DNA of 64,000 nucleotides. Source: Streptomyces tirandamycinicus (GTDB lineage Bacteria; Actinomycetota; Actinomycetes; Streptomycetales; Streptomycetaceae). Location of the stretch: positions 6,430,531 to 6,494,530 of the forward strand of contig NZ_CP029188.1 of assembly GCF_003097515.1 (NCBI RefSeq), given 5' to 3'. Position numbers and translations under genes: made by a program. The notes under the pieces were generated by a model. The model was not told the DNA's origin. It saw only the letters and a list, made by a program, of their open reading frames with translations, and did no database searches. Of this stretch, positions 1 through 6,276 are shown one piece after another. The stretch's first letter is position 1, and each line of letters opens with the position of its first letter.

Positions 1-327
1 AGAGCACCTCCCCGCCGTAGGCGCGTACTTCGGCGCGCCCGATCTCCGTCAGCTCGCCGGGCGCGGCGCCCTCGTGCCCCAGGTAGCCCTGCATGTGCGT
101 GGCCGGGGCGTTGCGCGGGGTGCCGTCGTCGACCACGACGACGCTGCGCCGTTGGCGGGAGATCTGCAGGGCGGCGGCGAGCCCTGCGGCCGAGCCGCCG
201 ATCACGGCGACGTCGCAGTGACGCTCCAGGGTGGCGTGCGGGGTGTGGCTGACGTGCTCGCCGTCCTCGGAAGGGGATGGGTCGGCTGCGTGGGCTGAGT
301 GCCTGCTCTGTACGGGATCGTCGCTCA
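1..327 (-). CDS. FAD/NAD(P)-dependent oxidoreductase, thioredoxin-reductase-like (3' end outside window)
   Basis: Only the first 109 residues are present; the gene runs off the left edge. A charged, probably unstructured stretch of about 38 residues precedes a Rossmann dinucleotide-binding strand (CDVAVIGGSAAGLAAA, residues 38-53). The segment RNAPATHMQGYLGHEG that follows is typical of small thioredoxin-reductase-like flavoproteins in Streptomyces. These usually reduce small disulfides or unknown acceptors. The ATG at 327 is the first in-frame start. The gene is divergent from an XRE-cupin regulator about 76 bp away, an arrangement in which such regulators often control the oxidoreductase; that link is inference. 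The substrate cannot be told from this fragment. Confidence 0.8.
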
Positions 328-403
328 TGGGCCCGACGGTACGGCGCCCGGCGTTCTCGGCAAAGCGGCTTGCGGAATGTGCAAGGTGTGCCAGGATGGG
401 GGC
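328..403. promoter_or_regulatory. Divergent intergenic region, oxidoreductase / XRE-cupin regulator
   Basis: These 76 bp separate two divergent starts and must hold both promoters. They are the likely operator of the regulator. No clear palindrome or -10/-35 pair was recognised by eye. Confidence 0.35.
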
Positions 404-961
404 GTGAACGGAGTCGCCGACATCGAGGCCCTGGCGCGGGCCCGCCTGCGCAGCATGCGCACCACCCTGGGGTACTCCCTCGACGAGCTGGCCGAGCGCA
501 CCCACCTCAGCCCGTCGACCATCAGCCGTGTCGAGACGGGCAAGCGCACGCTGAGCCTCGATGTGCTCGTGCCGCTGGCCAACGCCCTCCAGATGAGTCT
601 CGACGTGCTCTTCGAGGTGCCCACCGACGACGACGTGGTCATCCGTCCGGTCGCGCACAGCAGCGGCACGCGGACGACGTGGCCGCTGAGCCGTCCGGAC
701 GGGCGCACGGTCGCGGTGAAGATGCGCCTCGAGCCGTCCGACACCCTTCCCGGCCAGCGAGTGCACCCGGGCCACGACTGGTTCCTCGTGCTCGAGGGTC
801 GGGTGCGGCTGTGGCTGGGCGAGCGGCAGATCGACGTCGACGCGGGTGAGGCGGCGGAGTTCGCGACGATGGTCCCGCACGCGATCACGGCCCTGGACGG
901 CCCCGCCGAGTTGATCATGGTCTTCGATCGCGAAGGGCAGCGCGCGCACGTGCACCAGTGA
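404..961 (+). CDS. XRE-family regulator with C-terminal cupin domain
   Basis: About 185 aa. The N-terminal helix-turn-helix (LDELAERTHLSPSTISRVE, about residues 25-43) is a clear XRE/Cro-C1 DNA-binding domain. The second half is a small cupin barrel (HPGHDWFLVLEGRVRLWLGE followed by VPHAI), the usual layout of HTH-cupin regulators that sense a small ligand. I chose the GTG at 404 because the HTH begins soon after it. An upstream ATG at 377 and the first in-frame start at 299 would extend the protein into the divergent oxidoreductase gene. The tail overlaps an opposite-strand chimeric ribosomal ORF by 47 bp. The likely target is the divergent oxidoreductase; the ligand is unknown. Confidence 0.85.
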   Translation: MNGVADIEALARARLRSMRTTLGYSLDELAERTHLSPSTISRVETGKRTLSLDVLVPLANALQMSLDVLFEVPTDDDVVIRPVAHSSGTRTTWPLSRPDGRTVAVKMRLEPSDTLPGQRVHPGHDWFLVLEGRVRLWLGERQIDVDAGEAAEFATMVPHAITALDGPAELIMVFDREGQRAHVHQ

Positions 962-1187
962 CGGGGCTGCACGCTCGGGCGGTGCGCCTTCGTGCCGCAC
1001 AGAGGGCTCCGCGTCGGCCGTGGCGGCGCTCGAACCGCTCGACTCGCCCGGCGGTGTCCCGGGCGCGGCCGGTACCTGTGGAGGGGTGGCTCACGTTCGA
1101 GATCTTGACGTCGCCGACGCGGTAGGTGCAGCCGGTCCCCGCGGTGGAGTGGAGCTTGATGAGCGGGCGCACCTCGTTGGGGGCCAT
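915..1187 (-). pseudogene. Chimeric L33::L31 ribosomal protein ORF (deletion fusion)
   Basis: The ORF opens with MAPNEVRPLIKLHSTAGTG, the unmistakable start of ribosomal protein L33 (residues 1-22). It then switches to the C-terminal part of L31: VGDVKISNVSHP, followed by DTAGRVERFERRHGRR (residues 24-59). After residue 60 it reads through into non-homologous sequence and overlaps the end of the XRE-cupin gene. L33 normally has about 54 residues and L31 about 80, so the 3' part of L33 and the 5' part of L31 are missing. The simplest explanation is a deletion between adjacent co-directional rpmG and rpmE paralogs, probably across a shared Thr-Tyr codon pair. It still sits behind a Zur-like box. 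I consider it non-functional, though it could be translated. Confidence 0.75.
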
Positions 1188-1200
1188 GACGGGTACTATA

Positions 1201-1218
1201 TGGGAATGGTTTCCATTA
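1201..1218. promoter_or_regulatory. Zur-like operator between the chimeric L33/L31 ORF and L28
   Basis: TGGGAATGGTTTCCATTA contains the inverted repeat AATGG-TTT-CCATT. It lies between the divergent L33/L31 chimera and L28. Its AATG-N5-CATT core matches the second box at 3690. Zinc-independent ribosomal paralogs of streptomycetes are known to be repressed by Zur through operators of this kind, so zinc-starvation induction is inferred. Confidence 0.7.
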
Positions 1219-1254
1219 CCAAAGAGTGCCCGTCCGGCGAGAGGAAGTAGAACC

Positions 1255-1491
1255 TTGTCCGCTCACTGCCAGCTGATCGGCGCGAAGCCGGGCTTCGGCA
1301 ACACCATCTCCCACTCGCACCGGCGCACTTCACGCCGGTTCGACCCCAACATCCAGCGCAAGCGCTACTGGCTGCCGAGTGAGGGCCGGTACGTCCGGCT
1401 GACGCTCAGCGCGAAGGCGATCAAGACCATCGACAGCATCGGCATCGAGGCCGCCGTGGCCCGTATCCGCGCCCGGGGAGTGAAGGTCTGA
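1255..1491 (+). CDS. rpmB: 50S ribosomal protein L28, zinc-independent paralog
   Basis: 78 aa. SAHCQLIGAKPGFGNTISHS followed by RRFDPNIQRKRYW is characteristic of L28. The homologous start is the TTG at 1255, with GAGGAAG at 1241-1247 as ribosome-binding site; longer in-frame starts would run back through the Zur box. The protein lacks CxxC zinc pairs, as expected for paralogs that replace zinc-containing L28 when zinc is scarce. It is immediately followed by, and overlaps by one base, the S14 paralog, so the two are one translationally coupled operon under the Zur-like box. Confidence 0.93.
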   Translation: MSAHCQLIGAKPGFGNTISHSHRRTSRRFDPNIQRKRYWLPSEGRYVRLTLSAKAIKTIDSIGIEAAVARIRARGVKV

Positions 1492-1796
1492 TGGCCAAGA
1501 AGAGCAAGATCGCGCAGAACGAGAAGCGCAAGGCGACCGTCGAGCGGTACGCGGCCCGCCGTACGGAGCTGAAGGAGATCATCCGCCGCCCGTCCTCCAC
1601 CGAGGCCGAACGCCAGGCCGCCGTGGAAGAACTCCGGCGCCAGCCCCGCAACGCGAGTGCGACCCGGGTGCGCAACCGGGACAGCGTGGACGGGCGGCCT
1701 CGCGGCCACCTGCGCAAGTTCGGCCTGTCCAGGGTGCGGGTGAGGGAGCAGGCGCACGCCGGATTCCTTCCCGGAGTCACCAAGTCGTCCTGGTAG
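1491..1796 (+). CDS. rpsN: 30S ribosomal protein S14, zinc-independent paralog
   Basis: 101 aa, the length of the long zinc-independent S14 class. MAKKSKIAQNEKR at the start and GRPRGHLRKFGLSRVRVRE near the C-terminus identify S14. The CxxC zinc motif of the short S14 form is absent. The ATG overlaps the L28 stop (TGATG), so the genes are coupled. The operon ends at a strong hairpin 22 bp downstream. Confidence 0.95.
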   Translation: MAKKSKIAQNEKRKATVERYAARRTELKEIIRRPSSTEAERQAAVEELRRQPRNASATRVRNRDSVDGRPRGHLRKFGLSRVRVREQAHAGFLPGVTKSSW

Positions 1797-1817
1797 CCGT
1801 GCCGCTCGCCTGAGGGT

Positions 1818-1857
1818 AGTCGTCGTCCGTGACCCGGCGGAGTCACGGACGACGACT
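1818..1857 (+). terminator. Rho-independent-type hairpin after L28-S14
   Basis: A perfect 16-bp inverted repeat (AGTCGTCGTCCGTGAC at 1818-1833 and its complement at 1842-1857) with an 8-nt loop lies directly after S14. There is no clear U-tract, as is common for Streptomyces terminators. Confidence 0.8.
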
Positions 1858-1883
1858 CCGCCCTCGGGGAACCACGGCTGACG

Positions 1884-2209
1884 TCAGGGCAAGCGCAGGA
1901 GGTCGAGCCGATAGCCCTCGGCCGGGGGGAGCCGCCGGGCGGCGGTCGCGGCCACCATTGCGTCGGGGTGCATGGATGGGAAGTCCGTCACCCGGCCGTC
2001 GAACAGGAGGGTGCGCAACGGCGCGCCCCGGAGACCGGGCAGCTCGTCGAAGCGGGCGAAGTCCTCGTCGATCGAGGCGGAAAACTCTTCGGCCCGCGCG
2101 TCCGCAGCAGGGCGTGTTCCCTGCGGTTCTCGACCGCGCAGGCGTACGGCGGGATGAGAGGTGTCTCCCGCGCCGCCCCGAGGCGCGGCGCTTCCCTCTC
2201 CGCGAGCAA
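1884..2209 (-). pseudogene. Frameshifted remnant of an unrecognised gene
   Basis: Two overlapping reading frames on the minus strand look like halves of one protein. The first, from about 2209, reads RETPLIPPYACAVENRREHA and then LLRTR. A one-base shift at about 2100 continues it as EEFSASIDEDFARFDELPG and then SMHPDAMVAATAARRLPP, ending at 1884. Together they give about 105 coherent residues. I do not recognise the family. The upstream part seems lost before the cobW terminator, so this is probably the 3' remnant of a longer gene. Confidence 0.35.
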
Positions 2210-2231
2210 GCTCCCTGACGCAAAGGGTGTA

Positions 2232-2274
2232 CCGGGCCGGACGTTGCCGTGGCTGCGACCACCGTCCGGCCCGG
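2232..2274 (-). terminator. Hairpin terminator after the CobW-type gene
   Basis: A perfect 12-bp inverted repeat (CCGGGCCGGACG at 2232-2243 and its complement at 2263-2274) begins 5 bp beyond the cobW stop on the minus strand. Confidence 0.7.
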
Positions 2275-2278
2275 AGTC

Positions 2279-3466
2279 TCAGTGGCCCGTCACGGTGGTG
2301 AGAGGCTCGTGCTCGTGTGCGCAACTCTCGTCGAAGCCGTAGGTGTCCCAGGCGGGGAAGGGGTCGGCCGCGGGCGGAGCTTCGCCCGCCCGCATGAGGC
2401 ACTCGGACAGGGCCGCCCGCAGCCGCTCCGCGTCCAAGCGGGCGCCGATGAAGACGAGTTCCTGGGCGTGGGGGCTGTCGGTGTCACGCGCGGAGGAGGG
2501 CTCGAAGCGTGCCACGGATCCGGCCTGGGACCACAGTCCCGTCACATGGGGCCGGCCGGCCAGCGTGAAGAAGCCCTTGGAGCGGAGGACCTGCCCGTGG
2601 GCGCCACTGTCCAGAGTCTCCGTCACGAACGTCCACAGCCGCCCCGGATGGAACGGTGACGCGGAGCGGAAGACGGTGGAGGAGACGCCGTACTCCTCCG
2701 TCTCGGGGACGTGGTCGCCGTTGAGTTCCCGCACCCAGCCCGGGGCCTGCTGGGCCCGTTCCAGGTCGAAGCGGCCGGTGCCCAGGACCTCGCCGACCGG
2801 GACGCGGCCCCGCACGGCCGGCACGATGCGGGCGGCCGGGTTGAGGCGGGCCAGGGTGGCCCGGAGCCGGTCGGCGGACGCGTCGTCGACGAGGTCGAGC
2901 TTGTTGAGGACGATCACGTCGGCGAACTCGATCTGGTCCATGAGCAGGTCGCTGACCGTGCGTTCGTCGTCCTCGTACTGGTCCAGGCCCCGTGCGGCCA
3001 GCTCGTCGCCACCGTCCAGCTCGGGCAGGAAGTTGACGGCGTCCACGACCGTGACCATCGTGTCCAGCCTGGCCAGGTCGCCGAGGGTGGCTCCGTCGTC
3101 GCGGGCGAAGGCGAACGTGGCGGCCACCGGCATGGGCTCGGAGATACCGGAGGACTCGATGAGGAGGTAGTCGAAACGCCCCTCGCGCGCCAGCCGGTCC
3201 ACCTCCTCCAGCAGGTCGTCGCGCAGGGTGCAGCAGATGCACCCGTTGGTCATCTCGACCAGGCGTTCCTCGGTCCGCGACAGCGCCGCCTCACCGCCGC
3301 GGACGAGGGCGGCGTCGATGTTGACTTCGCTCATGTCGTTGACGATGACGGCGACGCGCAGGCCCTCGCGGTTGGTGAGGACATGGTTGAGCAGGGTGGT
3401 CTTGCCGGCACCGAGGAACCCGGACAGCACGGTGACGGGAAGGCGCGGCGGGAGGGCGTGGGTCAT
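2279..3466 (-). CDS. CobW/COG0523 GTP-dependent metallochaperone, Zur-linked
   Basis: 395 aa. The Walker A motif GFLGAGKTT (residues 16-24), the metal-binding CICC after MTNG (about 76-79), ESSGISEP and the GTP-specificity motif NKLD define the G3E GTPases of the COG0523 family. The C-terminal CobW_C domain ends in a His-rich tail. Family members deliver or salvage Zn2+ (or Co2+) and are often Zur-repressed. The gene lies 6 bp downstream of L32, behind the second Zur-like box, so zinc is the likely metal. It would hand zinc to a client enzyme during starvation; the client is not identifiable here. Confidence 0.92.
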   Translation of the reverse strand: MTHALPPRLPVTVLSGFLGAGKTTLLNHVLTNREGLRVAVIVNDMSEVNIDAALVRGGEAALSRTEERLVEMTNGCICCTLRDDLLEEVDRLAREGRFDYLLIESSGISEPMPVAATFAFARDDGATLGDLARLDTMVTVVDAVNFLPELDGGDELAARGLDQYEDDERTVSDLLMDQIEFADVIVLNKLDLVDDASADRLRATLARLNPAARIVPAVRGRVPVGEVLGTGRFDLERAQQAPGWVRELNGDHVPETEEYGVSSTVFRSASPFHPGRLWTFVTETLDSGAHGQVLRSKGFFTLAGRPHVTGLWSQAGSVARFEPSSARDTDSPHAQELVFIGARLDAERLRAALSECLMRAGEAPPAADPFPAWDTYGFDESCAHEHEPLTTVTGH

Positions 3467-3472
3467 GCGGCG

Positions 3473-3643
3473 TCAGCCTTCGGGGCGCAGCAGACCGCGC
3501 TCGTACGCCTTGGCCAGCCGCTGGGGAACCCGGTACGGCACGCCGTCCACCGTGACGGTCACCAGTTGCGGCGTCACGGCCTTCCACTGCGCGCGACGGT
3601 GGCGGGTGTTGCTGCGCGACATCTTGCGTTTGGGTACGGCCAT
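3473..3643 (-). CDS. rpmF: 50S ribosomal protein L32, zinc-independent paralog
   Basis: 56 aa. MAVPKRKMSRSNTRHRRAQW is the classical L32 N-terminus. The C-terminal cysteine pairs of zinc-type L32 are absent, which marks this as the zinc-free replacement form. The ATG at 3643 is preceded by GGAGG. It is the first gene of a two-gene unit with the CobW GTPase, and the Zur-like operator lies 46 bp upstream of its start. Confidence 0.93.
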   Translation of the reverse strand: MAVPKRKMSRSNTRHRRAQWKAVTPQLVTVTVDGVPYRVPQRLAKAYERGLLRPEG

Positions 3644-3689
3644 GAGGGCCTCCGGGGGTGAGTGGTGGGCGGTGAACACAGACGATACA

Positions 3690-3706
3690 TGAAAATGGAT
3701 GTCATT
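3690..3706. promoter_or_regulatory. Zur-like operator upstream of L32-cobW
   Basis: TGAAAATGGATGTCATT contains AATG-N5-CATT, the same core as the box at 1201. Its TGAAAATG half matches the known Streptomyces Zur half-site closely. The location suits repression of L32 and the CobW protein when zinc is plentiful. Confidence 0.75.
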
Positions 3707-4083
3707 ACGGAGTCTTGCTGTGGTCGCTCCGAAATGGTGGGGCTTCCGCTCGGGTGCGGGCGGTAGGTGCAGCGGCGGCTCCGTCTGTTTCGGCCGCCGC
3801 GCGACTGGTGGTTCCCTCCTCGGCCCAGCGCTTCTCGGTGGCGGCGAGCAGCTCGGGATCCTCGATCCAGGCCCGTTCGTTCCCCAGGGCCTCACGTTCC
3901 CACTCGGCGTCGAGTCGCTGCTTGTTGTCGGGGTCGGTGGTCCGCGTCTCGGTGATGACCGCTGCCGTGATGTCGCTCCCCTCGAAGGGGCGGGGATGAA
4001 CTCGTCGATGAGCAATGTCTCCCCTGGGCTGCGCGGTTGACCTTCGCGTGCCCCATGGGGCCTCCTCGGCGTCCCAACGACAT
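3705..4083 (-). pseudogene. Possible frameshifted remnant, unknown family
   Basis: No intact gene lies between the L32 promoter and 4157. On the minus strand, coding-like text is split over three frames: MGHAKVNRAAQG from about 4059, ETLLIDEFIPAP, then FEGSDITAAVITETRTTDP and LDAEWEREALGNERAWIEDP, ending at 3705. The pieces would join into about 110 residues. The family is not recognised and the call is weak; the text could also be an old degraded reading frame. Confidence 0.25.
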
Positions 4084-4157
4084 GGGACCGTGACACCCTT
4101 CCGTACCTCCTCCCGGCCGACGGCTCCGCGGCGGCTTGATTCGCGCAGACCGCGCAG

Positions 4158-4358
4158 GTGAGCAGCCTGCTCGCCATGGCGCACGACGCTGTGGCAGGTC
4201 TTCCGCCCGACGTACGTATGACGGGGGACCCCCGTATCCGCCATGCCGCCGCGTCCCAGCAGCTGCTGCGCTTGATCAGTCCCTACGTCCGCGATGTCTG
4301 GGAGGACGTCTTCCCGGAGCTGCTGCGCCCCGCTCCGGCCGACACGACTGCCGCGTGA
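4158..4358 (+). CDS. Small hypothetical protein preceding an AbiEii-type gene
   Basis: 66 aa, GTG start. The sequence contains MTGDPRIRHAAASQQLLRLI and ends LLRPAPADTTAA. It has no recognised domain. Its stop overlaps the GTG of the AbiEii-type reading frame (GTGA at 4355-4358), so it was probably the co-expressed partner of that toxin-like gene. Whether it is a full gene or the 3' end of a longer one is unclear, because nothing upstream extends it convincingly. Confidence 0.5.
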   Translation: MSSLLAMAHDAVAGLPPDVRMTGDPRIRHAAASQQLLRLISPYVRDVWEDVFPELLRPAPADTTAA

Positions 4359-4848
4359 AGCTCACTCCGCTCCACGAGCGTCTCCTCGCCGAAACCCTCG
4401 ACCTCGCCTCCCCCTACCCTCTGGTCCTCACCGGCGATGCAGGCCCACGGCCTGGTCGAACGCTTCAGTCGTGACCTCGACGTCGCCACCGAGAACCAGG
4501 CTCCGATGCAGGAGATCGTCGCCTCACTGACAGCCGGCCTCAGCGCGCGCGGATGGCGGACCATGCACGTCCAGACCGATCCGCTCAGCGGCCCGGCTTC
4601 TCGTCACCGATCCGGGCACCGGCGAGGAGTGTGAGGTCGATGTCCTCAAGGAGGCGTTCTGGGCTCAGCCTGCCCAGACCCCCTACGGTCCCGTTCTGTC
4701 CCTCGACGACGTGATCGGCACCAAGGTCCGTGCCCTCGCCGACCGCGGCACCGTCCGCGACCTCATCGACGTCCAGGCCGCCTCCCGCCACCGCTCCACC
4801 GCCGATCTCGAATCCCTCGGCCGCCGACGACCCGGGAGGAGGTTCGGC
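4355..4848 (+). pseudogene. Nucleotidyltransferase AbiEii/AbiGii toxin family, frameshifted and truncated
   Basis: The pieces lie in three successive frames. VKLTPLHERLLAETLDLASP then PLVLTG starts at 4355. Next comes QAHGLVERFSRDLDVATENQ (about 4440-4590), then RLLVTDPGTGEECEVDVLKE and LDDVIGTKVRALADRGTVRD to about 4848. The restored order gives the AbiEii nucleotidyltransferase core, with the acidic DLD of the catalytic site and the VIGTKVRAL helix typical of the family. Breaks fall near 4433 (bases of the expected GGYAVQ segment missing) and near 4592. The C-terminus is replaced by the convergent gene at 4889. AbiE systems act as type IV toxin-antitoxins in phage defence; this copy must be dead. 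Confidence 0.72.
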
Positions 4849-4888
4849 GGCCCGTGCCGACTCGGCCGGAAACGATGGTATGGCGTGC

Positions 4889-6202
4889 CTACGCGGATGC
4901 AGGCAGGGCGGGGAACACGACCACCGAACCGTCCTCGTCACGGGCGATCTCGATCGCCACGTCCGTGGGGCGGTTGTCGACCACGAGGCCGTCGCCCAGC
5001 TGGTGGATCCGGTGAGCCGCGCGCATCAGGCGATCGACTTCCGCGCTGGTGAAGACGGGCGGCCGCAGTCCCTGCGGCCGGGCCAGTTCCAGATTCGACA
5101 GGCGGACCAGAACACCGATGATGCTCGACTCCAGGTCTTCGAGTCGCTGCTGGTCGCGCTTGAGTGCGCGGGTGAAGTTCGCGAAGAGGTTCCCGGGGTC
5201 GGTCTGGGCGTGTTCGACGGCCTGCAGGATCACGACCCGCCGCTTCAACGCGATGGCCAGGGTGGCGAGTTCGAGGTGGGCTTGGAAGGTGCCGCCAGGG
5301 TTGTCGATGCCGGGGAACGACTTGGTCAGCGTGCCGAGATCGACGGCCTGACCCTCCGGCAGCTTGTCGAGTGCGCTCTGCCACTTGGCGAGGCGGCGAT
5401 CGGCAGTTCCCAGTGCCGAGTTGATGGCATGCACTGCCGAGTCCAGGCCCAGCGAGGCACCGGGCTTGCCCTGGTCGAGCAGAACGGCGGTGGCCTTGTC
5501 GATGGCGTCGCGGCAGCCGTCGAGTGCGCTCTGCTCCTTCTCGAGCTCCTGCTCCTGCAGTTGCTCCAGCAGTTCTGTGATGTGTTCGATCGCCTGCTGA
5601 CGCTTGCCGTCGGCATGTGCGCTCACCCCCACCGCCACGGCCATGAGGACGAGCGGCGCGGCGACCGTGAGCATCGCAGTGCCGCCGACCGCCACGCCGG
5701 CGGTCGCACCGGCTCCACCGACCGCGCCCGCCGTTGCCGCTTGACCGACCGGCATGAACTTCGCCGCGCCGGCGATCTTCCCCGTCGAGTCGACAAGCGC
5801 GCCGCGGAAGCAACCGGCAGCCCCCTTCGCCGCCATCGGGCGAATGACGCCCTGACCGAACTGGGCGGCGACCTTTGCCGGAATCACCATGCGATACAGG
5901 CCTTCGCCGGCAACTGTCGCCGAGGTGGCCGACTTACGCGCTGATTGCGTGATGAGCTGCGACAGGTGCTGCGCCAAGGGACTCGCGGCATCGAGTGGGA
6001 TGCCCCGGCCGCGGTCGAGTCGGCCCGGCAGCGGATGAACCTCGAGTGTGGCGATCGGCTCCTCGGCCAGGCCGGCCAGCACACTGCGCAGTTCAGCCAG
6101 GCGCTCCGCCGTCATCGGCCCGTCTCCGGTCAGTGCCGGCACCCGGACATCCCCGGTCGCCAGCGTCCACACCGGAACGGTTTCCTTGCGGTCGTGAGTC
6201 AT
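4889..6202 (-). CDS. Membrane/coiled-coil protein partnered with an OLD nuclease, unknown function
   Basis: 437 aa, ATG preceded by GGGGGAG. A globular N-terminal part (1-150) is followed by a Gly/Ala-rich hydrophobic stretch (about 155-195, ending TVAAPLVLMAVAVGV) able to span a membrane once or twice. Then comes a Glu/Gln-rich coiled coil (about 203-240) and a helical C-terminal half. No enzymatic motif is visible. It lies 74 bp downstream of the OLD nuclease gene on the same strand, so the two are probably co-transcribed. A glycine-rich membrane segment next to helices would suit a pore-forming or membrane-disturbing effector, but that is inference. Confidence 0.7.
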   Translation of the reverse strand: MTHDRKETVPVWTLATGDVRVPALTGDGPMTAERLAELRSVLAGLAEEPIATLEVHPLPGRLDRGRGIPLDAASPLAQHLSQLITQSARKSATSATVAGEGLYRMVIPAKVAAQFGQGVIRPMAAKGAAGCFRGALVDSTGKIAGAAKFMPVGQAATAGAVGGAGATAGVAVGGTAMLTVAAPLVLMAVAVGVSAHADGKRQQAIEHITELLEQLQEQELEKEQSALDGCRDAIDKATAVLLDQGKPGASLGLDSAVHAINSALGTADRRLAKWQSALDKLPEGQAVDLGTLTKSFPGIDNPGGTFQAHLELATLAIALKRRVVILQAVEHAQTDPGNLFANFTRALKRDQQRLEDLESSIIGVLVRLSNLELARPQGLRPPVFTSAEVDRLMRAAHRIHQLGDGLVVDNRPTDVAIEIARDEDGSVVVFPALPASA

Positions 6203-6276
6203 CGTCTCCCCCTTTTGTCCCGCACAGCCTACGGTCGGCGTCCGACGGGAACGGCATGAATCGTCGTGTACATGTG

